NCBI RefSeq assembly: GCF_024584805.1
Contig: NZ_CP075715.1
Span: 62,001-126,000 of the forward strand
Reading direction: 5' to 3'
DNA from: Streptomyces sp. FIT100
Lineage (GTDB): Bacteria > Actinomycetota > Actinomycetes > Streptomycetales > Streptomycetaceae
DNA length: 64,000 bases
In this document: piece after piece, positions 26,306 to 37,282 of the stretch
Position numbering within the stretch: the stretch's first letter is position 1
Layout of the letters: each line of letters begins with the position of its first letter
Position numbers and translations under genes: made by a program
Notes under the pieces: generated by a model
Database searches by the model: none
What the model saw: only the letters and a program-made list of their open reading frames with translations
Told to the model about the DNA's origin: nothing

Positions 26306-26999
26306 GCGAGCCCTTCCCCAGTCCGTCCAGCATGATCCGCTCCGTGGCCGTCAGATACTCCTCGGCGGCCTGCCGCGCGCCGGACCCGTCGCCGGCCGCC
26401 ACCGCGGCGACGACCGGCGCCAGCCGTGCGTACGCCGCCTCCGCGTCGGTGAACGGCCCGACGAGCGCCGCCCGCACCGGCAGATAGGCGTTGAAGAGGG
26501 TGTTGGTCAGCAGGACGTAGACGCGGTTGCCGGTCGCTCGGGCGAGCGCCCGGTGCACCTCGATGTCGGCGAGCTGCACGGCGTCCCCGCCCTCGGCGTC
26601 CCGCACGGCTTCCAGCAGGGCGCGCAGCTCCGCCCGTTGCGGCCCGCCGGCGCGGGCGGCGGCGCGCTCGGCGATCAATGCGCCGACGCTGCGCCGCACT
26701 TCGAAGATCTCACCGACCCAGTCCGGGCTGTGGCGCACGAGCATGGGCAGCAGGTCCGCCCCGCCGAGCCGGGCGTAGTCGCGCACCCGGGTGCCGACGC
26801 CGTGCCGGGTCTCCAGCAGCCCGGCCTGCACGAGGCGGCCGAAGGCGTGCTTGAGCGTGGTGCGGGTGACGCCGTAGCCGTCGGCGAGCAGACGCTCCGG
26901 CGGCAGAAGGCTGCCCGAGGGGTGCCGCCCGGTGAGGATGTCCTCCCGCAGCCGGTTCTCCAGGACGTCGACGATGGTTTCGCGCGGCAGTGCTTCCAC
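26286..26999 (-). CDS. GntR/FadR family transcriptional regulator
   Basis: 237 aa from the GTG at 26999. N-terminal winged helix: VDVLENRLREDILTGRHPSGSLLPPERLLADGYGVTRTTLKHAFGRLVQAGLLETRHGVGTRV. The C-terminal all-helical FCD-type effector domain has DIEVHRALARATGNR with its conserved Asp/His. ATG codons at 27047 and 27071 are in frame, but the perfect palindrome at 27013-27035 would then be inside the coding region. The GTG start leaves the palindrome 14 bases upstream as an autoregulatory operator. First gene of the operon with the CrtC-like and GMC genes. Confidence 0.85.
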   Translation of the reverse strand: MEALPRETIVDVLENRLREDILTGRHPSGSLLPPERLLADGYGVTRTTLKHAFGRLVQAGLLETRHGVGTRVRDYARLGGADLLPMLVRHSPDWVGEIFEVRRSVGALIAERAAARAGGPQRAELRALLEAVRDAEGGDAVQLADIEVHRALARATGNRVYVLLTNTLFNAYLPVRAALVGPFTDAEAAYARLAPVVAAVAAGDGSGARQAAEEYLTATERIMLDGLGKGSHEYGSR

Positions 27000-27012
27000 G
27001 CCATCCCTCCCC

Positions 27013-27035
27013 AGTGGCTCAGTGGATGAGCCACT
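27013..27035. promoter_or_regulatory. Perfect palindromic operator upstream of the GntR gene
   Basis: AGTGGCTCA (27013-27021), 5-base spacer, TGAGCCACT (27027-27035): nine-base perfect inverted arms. Its place directly before the GntR regulator start suggests the regulator's own binding site. Confidence 0.75.
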
Positions 27036-27061
27036 CAACCAACGCATGCCGGTGAAGTCAA

Positions 27062-27328
27062 TGGCCCGCACGCGATGCCGGCGCGACGGTGGTGCCGCGT
27101 CCGCTGCTGGGCCGGGTCAAGGCGCTGAGCACCTCGCTGGCCTGGGCCGGTATCCCGCTGGGCGGGCTGATCGCCGGAGTGGCGGTGGCCTCCTTCGGGC
27201 TCACGCCGGTCCTGCTGGCGGGCGCGGCGGCGTACTTCCTCGCCACGAACCTCGGCGGGCTGCGGCCGGAGTGGCGGCAGATGGACCGCCGGCGGCGCCT
27301 AGAGCGCCTGACCTCGGCCACCCGATAG
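27062..27328 (+). pseudogene. MFS transporter C-terminal remnant
   Basis: About 85 residues: VVPRPLLGRVKALSTSLAWAG, then PLGGLIAGVAVASFGLTPVLLAGAA and a basic tail GLRPEWRQMDRRRR. This is the conserved 'P-x-L-LGRV' cytoplasmic loop plus the last two membrane helices of an MFS_3-type drug exporter. The preceding ten helices are missing and no start/RBS is present, so it is a gene fragment. Confidence 0.65.
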
Positions 27329-27405
27329 GTGCGCGATACATCCGGACGCGTGTGCCGGGAATCCGGCATATGGTTCAAAGGTGCCGGTCTCGTGACCTGC
27401 AGGCC

Positions 27406-27583
27406 TTAGGGAGTGTCTTCAAAGTGGCGTCGTCCGCCCGGAGGGCGGGCCCGGCGGCGTCTGGTGCGTGCGATCGCAAGGCGGAGGAGGGAGTCCATGC
27501 GGAGCATAGGCGACCGACGACAACGCAGCGAGCGTGGGTGCCAGACGCCGCCGGGCAGACGGGACTTTGAAGACACGACCTAG
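27406..27583. repeat. CTAG-bounded hairpin repeat, copy 1 (178 bp)
   Basis: Left end TTAGGGAGTGTCTTCAAAGT, right end (reverse complement) CTAGGTCGTGTCTTCAAAGT. Internal inverted repeats such as CCCGGCGGCGTCTGG / CCAGACGCCGCCGGG let almost the whole element fold on itself. Closely matches copy 2 (33981-34193) and shares modules with copies 3 and 4. No protein is encoded. MITE-like. Confidence 0.8.
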
Positions 27584-27592
27584 GAGCCGCTG

Positions 27593-27727
27593 ATGCCCGA
27601 CCTCATCGTCATCGGCCACGACGACAGCCTCTTGGCCGCGCATCACGCCTTCGACGCCGTTCAGGCCCCCGGCCGACCCGGCGGTCGCCGTCCGCGCGTC
27701 CCCCTCCCCGGCACCGGCGCCCGATAG
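27593..27727 (+). pseudogene. 44-residue N-terminal remnant, DUF1269-like
   Basis: Starts at an ATG ten bases after repeat copy 1 and reads MPDLIVIGHDDSLLAAHHAF, then a Pro/Arg-rich tail and TAG. The opening is like that of DUF1269 membrane proteins (xDLIVIGYxDExxA), whose body is absent. Probably a truncated gene whose remainder was lost during rearrangement next to the repeat. Confidence 0.4.
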
Positions 27728-27785
27728 GGCCTGCTCCACCCGGCACTCGGCACTCAGCATCCCCGCACGGTCGGAAAGGGTTCCG

Positions 27786-28883
27786 ATGTACCCCTCTCTC
27801 ACCTCCGATGTCCTTGCCCAGTTGCGCCGGCAGCGCCGCTATCCGGCGGTGTCGGTGCTGATGCCCACGCACCGACGCGATCCGGACAAGGCGCAGGATC
27901 CCGTCCGGCTGCGCAATCTGATGACCGAGGCGAAGGAGCGGCTCGAAGCCGATCCGGCCGTCACGCGGGACACCCGGATCGACGTCACCCAGCAGCTCGA
28001 TCTGGCGCTGGGCGAGATCGACCTGGTGCACGCCGAGGACGGGCTGGTCATCTTCGCCGCGCCGGGAGAGCACGAGGTGTGGATGGTGGGCCGGAGCGTG
28101 CCCGAGCGCGTCGTGCTCTCGGACACGTACCTGACCCGGAACCTCGTGTCGGCGCAGGCCGTCGAGCGGCCCGTCTGGGTGCTGGCCGTGTCGGCCGACC
28201 GCGTCAGCCTGTGGAGCGGCGCGGCGGACCGCGCCACCGAGTCGGAGACCGGAGGCTTCCCGCTGACCCGGACCAACGAGAACTTCGACGCCGAGCGCCG
28301 GGAGCAGATCGGCGATGTGCCCAGCACCTTCACCGACGAGGCGACCCGCCAGTTCCTGAAGGGGGCGGACGCGGCGATGGGCGCCGTGCTGAAGTCCGAC
28401 CCCCGGCCGCTGTACGTCGCCGGGGAGGCGGCCGCCCTGTCGCTCCTCGACGACGTCGGGACCGTGTCCAGGGGCGCCACCGGGCGGCTGACGCACGGCG
28501 GGCTGGCGTCGGGACCCGGCGACGCCGTGTGGCAGGCGGTCAGGCCGGTCCTCCAGGAGCGTGCGAAGCAGGAGGTCTCCGGGGTGCTCGACGACCTGGA
28601 CCGGGCCCGCGGCCGGCGGGCGTTCGCCGCCGGTCTCGACGAGATCCACCAGAACGTGGAGTCGGGCCGGGTGGCGCTGCTCGCCGTGGAGGAGAACTAC
28701 CGGGAGACGGTGCGCGAGTCCGGCGGACACCTCGTGCCGGCGGAGCCCGGGGACCTGGACGCCGTGACCGACATCGTCGACGAGATCGTCGAGCGGTCGC
28801 TGGACACGGGTGCCCAGGTGCGGTTCGTGCCCGACGGCACGCTCGCCGAGGTGGGCGGTATCGCGAGCGCCCTGCGCTACTGA
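27786..28883 (+). CDS. Bacterial eRF1-like protein (baeRF family; possible ribosome-associated factor)
   Basis: 365 aa. N-terminus YPSLTSDVLAQLRRQRRYPAVSVLMPTHRRDPDKAQDPVRLRNLMTEA and the middle PVWVLAVSADRVSLWSG and EIHQNVESGRVALLAVEENY segments are those of the bacterial archaeo-eukaryotic release factor-like families. The GGQ catalytic loop of true release factors is absent. Length is close to mycobacterial Rv2629 and the hibernation factor Balon, members of the same superfamily, so a ribosome-binding stress role is plausible but not shown. Plus-strand monocistron. Confidence 0.7.
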   Translation: MYPSLTSDVLAQLRRQRRYPAVSVLMPTHRRDPDKAQDPVRLRNLMTEAKERLEADPAVTRDTRIDVTQQLDLALGEIDLVHAEDGLVIFAAPGEHEVWMVGRSVPERVVLSDTYLTRNLVSAQAVERPVWVLAVSADRVSLWSGAADRATESETGGFPLTRTNENFDAERREQIGDVPSTFTDEATRQFLKGADAAMGAVLKSDPRPLYVAGEAAALSLLDDVGTVSRGATGRLTHGGLASGPGDAVWQAVRPVLQERAKQEVSGVLDDLDRARGRRAFAAGLDEIHQNVESGRVALLAVEENYRETVRESGGHLVPAEPGDLDAVTDIVDEIVERSLDTGAQVRFVPDGTLAEVGGIASALRY

Positions 28884-29126
28884 GCTCTCTGCGCCACCGC
28901 GCGCCCCGGGCCACCGCGTTCCCCTGGCCGACGAGTTCGGCTCGGCCACCGGGCGCGCCGCGGGGCCGAGCCGGAGCAACGGAGCAACCGTCCCGGCCGA
29001 GCGGCCCCTTGGCCGCCCAGGGCCGCCGGCGTCCGGCTCCCGAAGTGGTCCGGAGTGATCCGTAGTGACCCCTTCTTGGCGAATGCCGTGCAGAGTGTGG
29101 GTAGCTAGTCTCGTCAGGAGGTAGTC

Positions 29127-30119
29127 ATGAGGATGCTCATCAATGTCCCCGAGACGGTCGTCGCGGACGGCCTGCGGGGGCTGGCCGCCGCCCACCCCGA
29201 GCTGAGGGTCGACGTCGAGAACCGGGTCGTCGTACGGGGCGACGCGCCCGTGGCCGGCAAGGTGGCGCTGGTGTCCGGCGGCGGGTCCGGGCACGAGCCG
29301 CTGCACGGGGGGTTCGTGGGGCCGGGAATGCTCTCGGCCGCCTGCCCCGGGGAGGTCTTCACCTCCCCCGTTCCCGACCAGATGGCGCGGGCCGCGGCCG
29401 CCGTGGACAGCGGCGCCGGGGTGCTCTTCGTCGTCAAGAACTACACCGGTGACGTCCTCAACTTCGACATGGCCGCCGAGCTGGCCGAGGACGAGGGCGT
29501 CCAGGTCGGCAAGGTGCTGGTGAACGACGACGTGGCGGTCGTGGACAGCCTGTACACGGCGGGTCGGCGCGGCACCGGGGCGACGCTGTTCGTCGAGAAG
29601 ATCGCGGGTGCGGCGGCCGAGGAGGGCGCGCCGCTGGAGCGGGTCGAGGCCATCGGGCGTGAGGTGAACGCACGGTCGCGGAGCTTCGGCGTCGCCCTCA
29701 GCGCGGTGACGACGCCCGCCAAGGGCAGCCCGACCTTCGATCTGCCCTCCGGGGAGCTGGAGCTGGGCATCGGCATCCACGGTGAGCCGGGCCGGGAGCG
29801 GCGGGCCATGATGACGTCGCGGGAGATCGCGGACTTCGCCGTGGACGCGGTGCTGGAGGACCTCAAGCCGTCGACCCCCGTCCTGGTGCTCGTCAACGGG
29901 ATGGGCGCGACGCCGCTGCTGGAGCTGTACGGCTTCAACGCGGAGGTGCACCGGGTGCTCGGCGAGCGGGGCGTTCCGGTGGCCCGCACACTCGTCGGCA
30001 ACTACGTCACCTCGCTCGACATGGCCGGCTGTTCGGTGTCGGTGTGCGCGATGGACGAGGAGCTGCTGCGGCTGTGGGACGCGCCGGTGCAGACGCCCGC
30101 GCTGCGCTGGGGGCGCTGA
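29127..30119 (+). CDS. dhaK: Dihydroxyacetone kinase subunit DhaK
   Basis: 330 aa. Binds dihydroxyacetone covalently through a His; the ALVSGGGSGHEPLHGGFVGPGMLSAACPGEVFTSP segment is the family signature, with the active-site His later at GIGIHGEPG. A strong AGGAGGT lies 4 bases before the ATG. First gene of dhaK-dhaL-dhaM, which converts dihydroxyacetone to DHAP using phosphate from the PTS (PEP - EI - HPr - DhaM - DhaL) in the cytosol. Confidence 0.96.
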   Translation: MRMLINVPETVVADGLRGLAAAHPELRVDVENRVVVRGDAPVAGKVALVSGGGSGHEPLHGGFVGPGMLSAACPGEVFTSPVPDQMARAAAAVDSGAGVLFVVKNYTGDVLNFDMAAELAEDEGVQVGKVLVNDDVAVVDSLYTAGRRGTGATLFVEKIAGAAAEEGAPLERVEAIGREVNARSRSFGVALSAVTTPAKGSPTFDLPSGELELGIGIHGEPGRERRAMMTSREIADFAVDAVLEDLKPSTPVLVLVNGMGATPLLELYGFNAEVHRVLGERGVPVARTLVGNYVTSLDMAGCSVSVCAMDEELLRLWDAPVQTPALRWGR

Positions 30120-30147
30120 TTCCATGGGGCAGGGTGAAGGAGGTCCT

Positions 30148-30740
30148 GTGCTGGACACCGGGTTCTTCCGCAGGTGGATGTCGGCCACCGCCGCGGCCGT
30201 GGACCGCGAGGCGGGCCGGCTGACCGAGCTCGACTCGGCGATCGGCGACGCGGATCACGGCACCAACATGCAGCGCGGCTTCGCCGCGGTGACGGCCGTG
30301 CTGGAGAAGGAGGCGCCGGAAACGCCGGGGGCCGTACTGGCCCTGTCCGGGCGGCACTTGATCTCGACGGTCGGAGGGGCTTCCGGGCCGCTGTACGGGA
30401 CGCTGCTGCGGCGCACGGGCAAGGCGCTGGGCGACGCGCCGGAGGTGTCGCGGGAGCAGCTCGCGGACGCGCTGCGGGCGGGGGTCGCGGCGGTGGCGCA
30501 GCTGGGCGGGGCTCGGCCCGGGGACAAGACGATGCTCGATGCCCTGGAGCCGGCCGCGGCGGCGCTGGGCGAGTCGTTCGCGGCCGCCCGGGAGGCCGCC
30601 GATGAGGGCGCGGCCGCGACCGTGCCGATGCTGGCGCGCAAGGGCCGGGCGAGCTATCTGGGCGAGCGCAGCATCGGGCACCAGGACCCGGGGGCGACGT
30701 CGTCGGCGCTGCTGATCGCGGCCCTTGAGGAGGCGGGACG

Positions 30741-30744
<4 letters not shown>
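30148..30744 (+). CDS. dhaL: Dihydroxyacetone kinase ADP-binding subunit DhaL
   Basis: 198 aa from the GTG at 30148, which follows AAGGAGGTCCT; an ATG at 30124 would add eight residues. Nucleotide/Mg loop: ELDSAIGDADHGTNMQRGF with the three conserved Asp positions, then STVGGASGPLYGTLLRRTG and PGDKTMLDAL. DhaL carries ADP as a permanent cofactor, re-phosphorylated by DhaM and passed to DhaK-bound dihydroxyacetone. The stop overlaps the dhaM ATG by 4 bases (ATGA). Confidence 0.94.
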
Positions 30745-33372
<2,628 letters not shown>

Positions 33373-33438
33373 CGCGGGCCCGGCAGGATCCGAACCGCCG
33401 CGGCCCCGGGGCCGCGGCGGCGTCCCTAGGATGCGGAC

Positions 33439-33984
33439 ATGTCCCTGCCGCACGCGATCCTGACCGCCCTGCTCGAGAAGCCGTCGTCCGGTCTGGAGCT
33501 GACCCGCCGCTTCGACCGGTCGATCGGCTACTTCTGGTCCGCCACGCACCAGCAGATCTACCGCGAGCTGGGCAGGCTGGAGGAGGCGGGGTTCATCCGC
33601 GCGCTGCCGTCGCCGGGGCCCACGCGCGGACAGAAGAAGGAGTACGAGGTGCTGCCGGCCGGGCGGACGGAGCTGACCGCGTGGGTGGGCAGTGCCGAGG
33701 AACCGAAGCCGATCAGGGACGCGCTGCTGCTGCGGCTGCGGGCGGCCGCGGTGGTGGGGACGGAGGGCCTTGAGGCGGAGCTGCGGCGCCATCTCGCCCT
33801 GCACGAGGGGCAGCTGGCCGAGTACGAGGCGATCGAGAAGCGGCACTTCCCGCCGGAGCGGGACACGGCGGAGGACCGCCTGCGCCATGTCGTCCTGCGC
33901 GGCGGGATCGATCTGGAGCGGTTCTGGATCGAGTGGCTCACCCATGCGCTGGCGGAGCTGGCCCGCCCGCCGGCCGGCCCCTAG
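33439..33984 (+). CDS. PadR family transcriptional regulator
   Basis: 181 aa. Winged-helix PadR domain: HAILTALLEKPSSGLELTRRFDRSIGYFWSATHQQIYRELGRLEEAGFI, followed by the Vir_act_alpha_C-type C-terminal helical dimerisation region ending in IEWLTHALAELA. Possible regulator of the FadH-like gene immediately upstream (same strand, 119-base gap). Its stop codon TAG is formed by the CTAG that opens repeat copy 2, so the C-terminus may have been shaped by insertion. Confidence 0.9.
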   Translation: MSLPHAILTALLEKPSSGLELTRRFDRSIGYFWSATHQQIYRELGRLEEAGFIRALPSPGPTRGQKKEYEVLPAGRTELTAWVGSAEEPKPIRDALLLRLRAAAVVGTEGLEAELRRHLALHEGQLAEYEAIEKRHFPPERDTAEDRLRHVVLRGGIDLERFWIEWLTHALAELARPPAGP

Positions 33985-34193
33985 GGAGTGTCTTCACAGT
34001 GGCGTCGTCCGCCCGGAGGGCGGGGCCTGGCGGTGTCTGGTGCGTGCGATCGCGAGGCGGAGGAGGGAGTCCATGCGGTGGGGGCACCTCCCGTGCCCGA
34101 TGGGCTACGGGGGACATAGACGACCGACGACAACGCAGCGAGGGTGCGTGCCAGGCGTCGCCGGGCAGACGGGACTTTGAAGACACGACCTAG
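33981..34193. repeat. CTAG-bounded hairpin repeat, copy 2 (213 bp)
   Basis: Ends CTAGGGAGTGTCTTCACAGT and (reverse complement) CTAGGTCGTGTCTTCAAAGT. About 90% alike to copy 1 outside an extra ~35-base module containing GTGCCCGATGGGCTACGGG, which copies 3 and 4 also carry in inverse orientation. Its left CTAG gives the PadR stop and its right CTAG gives the stop of the convergent GNAT gene. Confidence 0.85.
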
Positions 34194-34693
34194 CGGGCGT
34201 CGACGGACGGTCGGGGAAGGGTCCGTACGAACCGCAGGCCCGGGCGGCCGTCCACCAGGAGCTCGCCGTCGCGGGTGAACCCCGAACGGGCCAGGACCGA
34301 GCGTGAACCGGCGTTGTCGAGCGTCGTGACGGCCCGCAGCGCGGTCAGGCCGTATTCCTCCGCGGCCAGTGCGCACACCTGGCCGACGGCTGCCGTGGCC
34401 AGGCCCCGGCCTGCGGCGTGCTCGGCTATGCGGTACCCGAGCTCGGCGGCGCCGTCCGCCACGTCGACCAGGTTGACGCGTCCGAGCACCTCACCGTCGC
34501 CGCCGACCAGCAGGTGGAAGTGGCAGAGCCCGGTGGCCTGTTCGGCGAGGAGCGCACCGTGCCGTTCGTCGAAACGGGCGAAGTAGTCGTCACCGCGGTC
34601 GGGCACGGACGCGGCGAAGTAGGCCCGGTTCTCCCGCTCGAAGGCGAGCAGTGCGGGTGCGTGATCGGCGCGCAGGCGCTGGAGTACGGGCAT
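34190..34693 (-). CDS. GNAT family N-acetyltransferase (RimJ/RimL type)
   Basis: 167 aa. RLRADHAPALLAFERENRAYF opening, ELGYRIAEHAAGRGLATAAV for the acetyl-CoA pyrophosphate loop (Q/RxxGxG/A pattern), and LTALRAVTTLDNAGSRSVLARSGF. These are typical of the RimJ/RimL branch acting on protein N-termini or small amines. The stop TAG lies in the terminal CTAG of repeat copy 2. Confidence 0.85.
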   Translation of the reverse strand: MPVLQRLRADHAPALLAFERENRAYFAASVPDRGDDYFARFDERHGALLAEQATGLCHFHLLVGGDGEVLGRVNLVDVADGAAELGYRIAEHAAGRGLATAAVGQVCALAAEEYGLTALRAVTTLDNAGSRSVLARSGFTRDGELLVDGRPGLRFVRTLPRPSVDAR

Positions 34694-34783
34694 GAGGGGA
34701 ACCTTACGCAGCCCCGGGGGTGGGGATACTGATCGTTCCTGGATCTCATTCCCGGATCGACTCGCTGACCACGAGGGGCGGAC

Positions 34784-36244
34784 ATGGTGAACCATGAGCA
34801 GGACACGGGCAGTTGGCGACGGAGCCACGGGACGAACGGGGCGAACGGGCGCCATGCCGTCGTCATCGGGGGAAGTCTCGCGGGGCTGTTGGCGGCGCAC
34901 GTGCTGGCCGGGCACGCGGACAGGGTGACCGTCGTGGAGCGCGACCGCCTCCCCGATGGCCCGCAGCCACGTGCGGGCGTCCCGCAGGGCCGGCACGCGC
35001 ATGTGCTCCTTGAGGGCGGCCAGCTGGCCCTGGACTCCCTGTTGCCGGGGTTCATGGCGGAGCTGCGGGCGGCTGGCGCGCCCCGGGTGGGCATGCCGGC
35101 GGACATGGTGTCGTGGAGCGACGGCACCTGGTTCCGGCGCACCGCGCCGACCACGCACATCTACACCGGCTCCCGCGCCCAGATCGAGCATCTGGTGCGC
35201 GAGCGGGTGCTGGCCAACCCCGTGATCACGGTGGTGGGACCGGCGGAGGCCGTCGGGCTGGTGGGTGACGCCTCCCGGGTCCGGGGCGTACTGCTGCGCG
35301 AGCGCGGCGGGGACGCGGGGAACGGCGGAGCGGGCCGTGAACCGCGTACGCTCCTCGCCGATGTGGTCGTGGACGCGTCGGGGCGCGGCTCGCGTGCCCC
35401 GCAGTGGCTCGGCGCGATCGGCGCGGAGGCCCCGGAGGAGGAGACCATCGACACCGGTCTCGCCTACGCCTCGCGCATCTACCGCAACAGGAGCGCGAAC
35501 CTGGGCACGGAATCCCTCGCGTACTGGGTCTATCCCAACGCCTCGCAGGTGCACGGCGGCGGGGTGCTGCCCCTGGAGGACGGCACCCATCTGGCCATCT
35601 TCTCCGGTCTGCGGGGCTGCGAACCGCCCACGGACGAGGAAGGGTTCACCGCCTTCGCCGCCCGCTTCCCGCACCCCTTCGTGCACGAGTGGCTGCTGGA
35701 GGCGGAGCCGCAGACGCCGCCGTTCGGCTTTCGCTCCACGGCGAACGTCCGCCGCCGCTACGACCGTTCGGGCCGCCGCCCGGCCGGATTCCTCGCCACC
35801 GGCGACGCGCTGTGCACGTTCAACCCGGTCTACGGCCAGGGCATGGCGGTGGCGGCGCAGTGCGCGGTGGCGCTGCGCGACACGCTGGACGATCCGCGCC
35901 GTACACCGACGACACGCCGGGTCCAGCAGGCGCTCTTCGCGGCGTCGCGGCAGGCGTGGGACATCTCGGCGGGCGCGGACCGGAGCATGCCGGGGGCGGT
36001 GGGCAGCGGGCTCGCCACGCGGGCCGTGGAGCGCCCCGTCGGCTGGTATCTGAAGCGGGTACAGCAGCGGTACCCCGGTGACCCGGACGTCGTGGGTCCC
36101 GCCTTCCGCTCCGTGCTGACGCTCAGCGCGCCCGTCACCACGCTGTTCTCGCCGAGGGTGGCCCGCGCGGTGCTGTTCGGACCGGTCGGCGCCACGCCCG
36201 CCGGGCCCCCGATGAGGCGGGACGCGGCGGGCGGCGGCGTATAG
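34784..36244 (+). CDS. FAD-dependent oxidoreductase/monooxygenase
   Basis: 486 aa. FAD fold HAVVIGGSLAGLLAAHVLAGHADRVTVVERD at about residues 24-54, an internal VVVDASGRGSRAPQWL (the DG-like motif of group A flavin hydroxylases), and FLATGDALCTFNPVYGQGMAVAAQCA for the ribityl-binding GD motif. The first ~22 residues are a polar extension without targeting features. Similar proteins occur in tailoring and geranylgeranyl-reductase-like groups; substrate unknown. It stands alone between two minus-strand genes. Confidence 0.8.
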   Translation: MVNHEQDTGSWRRSHGTNGANGRHAVVIGGSLAGLLAAHVLAGHADRVTVVERDRLPDGPQPRAGVPQGRHAHVLLEGGQLALDSLLPGFMAELRAAGAPRVGMPADMVSWSDGTWFRRTAPTTHIYTGSRAQIEHLVRERVLANPVITVVGPAEAVGLVGDASRVRGVLLRERGGDAGNGGAGREPRTLLADVVVDASGRGSRAPQWLGAIGAEAPEEETIDTGLAYASRIYRNRSANLGTESLAYWVYPNASQVHGGGVLPLEDGTHLAIFSGLRGCEPPTDEEGFTAFAARFPHPFVHEWLLEAEPQTPPFGFRSTANVRRRYDRSGRRPAGFLATGDALCTFNPVYGQGMAVAAQCAVALRDTLDDPRRTPTTRRVQQALFAASRQAWDISAGADRSMPGAVGSGLATRAVERPVGWYLKRVQQRYPGDPDVVGPAFRSVLTLSAPVTTLFSPRVARAVLFGPVGATPAGPPMRRDAAGGGV

Positions 36245-36278
36245 CCGCGCGGGGCGCGGGCGGGCAGGGCGGCGCGGG

Positions 36279-37175
36279 TCAGGCAGGGTCCTGCCGCGCC
36301 GCCTCCAGCGCGTCGGCCACCTGGTGGAAGAACCGGGCGTGGGCACCCGCGCTGCACGGCGCCTCCGGGTTCCACGGCACGATGCGGGCGCCCCAAGCGG
36401 CGGACCGCCAGGCCGCGTTGGAGCGCAGGGCGTCGAGGGGGTGCGCGTTGGCGCGTACGTCCACGAGCAGCACCTGCGGGGCGATGTCGCCGATGTCGGA
36501 CCAGTCCGCAGCGAACCAGTTGGTGCTGGGCCCGCCCTGCGGGTCGACGAGGTCGAGGCCGAAGCCGGCGAGCTCCCGCAGATCCGGCCAGGAGTACGGC
36601 TTCGCGAGGTAGGCGCCGTCCGCCGACGCCGGCGACAGCGCGAGCACCGTGGGCCGCGACTCGGGAGAGCCCACGGCCGCCTGGTCGCGCAGCCGGGCCT
36701 CGGCGCGGGCGAGCGGGCCCTCCATGGCGACCTCCCCCGCCGCCCCGAGAGCGCGGGCGAGGTCCGCGAACCGGGCGCGTACGGCGGCGAGTGACTGCCC
36801 CTGCCCGACGTCGAGCACCACCAGCGGGACCCGCTCCTCGACGTGCTTGGCCGCCTCGGGATCGAGGCCGTAGACCTGTCCTCCGCCGTAGGTGACGGCG
36901 ACGACGAGATCGGGGGCGCCGCGGAGCAGCGCCTCGGCGTCGAGCGCGGTGCCGGAGCCGAGGTACACGATGCCGTCGAGCGGCAGTCCGCCGGCCTTGA
37001 CGGGGTCCGGTCCCGCGCCGTCGTGGTTCGAGCCGAAGACCGCCGTCGGGCGTATGCCGTGGTCCCAGAGGGTCGCGCCGGCCTGTATGTAGGTGACGGC
37101 CCTGGCGGGCCGCCGCTGCGCGGTCGCCAGGTGCCCGCGGTCGTCGAGGAACTCCCAGTCCGTCTGCCGCTCCAT
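36279..37175 (-). CDS. Periplasmic-binding-protein-like (FepB/BtuF fold) without export signal
   Basis: 298 aa. The fold landmarks of iron-siderophore binding proteins are present: RAVTYIQAGATLWDHGIRPTAVFG, ALLRGAPDLVVAVTYGGGQ, PTVLALSPASADGAYLAKPYSWPDLRELAGFGLDLVDP, and a C-terminal FFHQVADALEAA. The expected N-terminal signal peptide or lipobox is absent: translation starts MERQTDWEFLDDRGHLATAQ. An upstream in-frame ATG at 37211 does not add one. No permease or ATPase is adjacent. It may be a cytosolic relative acting on a ligand inside the cell, or a wrongly truncated N-terminus. Confidence 0.7.
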   Translation of the reverse strand: MERQTDWEFLDDRGHLATAQRRPARAVTYIQAGATLWDHGIRPTAVFGSNHDGAGPDPVKAGGLPLDGIVYLGSGTALDAEALLRGAPDLVVAVTYGGGQVYGLDPEAAKHVEERVPLVVLDVGQGQSLAAVRARFADLARALGAAGEVAMEGPLARAEARLRDQAAVGSPESRPTVLALSPASADGAYLAKPYSWPDLRELAGFGLDLVDPQGGPSTNWFAADWSDIGDIAPQVLLVDVRANAHPLDALRSNAAWRSAAWGARIVPWNPEAPCSAGAHARFFHQVADALEAARQDPA

Positions 37176-37282
37176 GATCAGTGCGCTCCTGCCCGTCGCC
37201 TGCCGGTGCATGCGAGGGGTTTCCTGCCCACGGACGGGTCGGCTCGAACGGCAGGCCGGGGGGCGGGTGCAGCCGGCGGGTG

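Noticed and set aside
27609..30188. 859-aa minus-strand open frame
   Set aside because: Lies opposite the well-supported eRF1-like and dhaK genes and shows only shadow composition.
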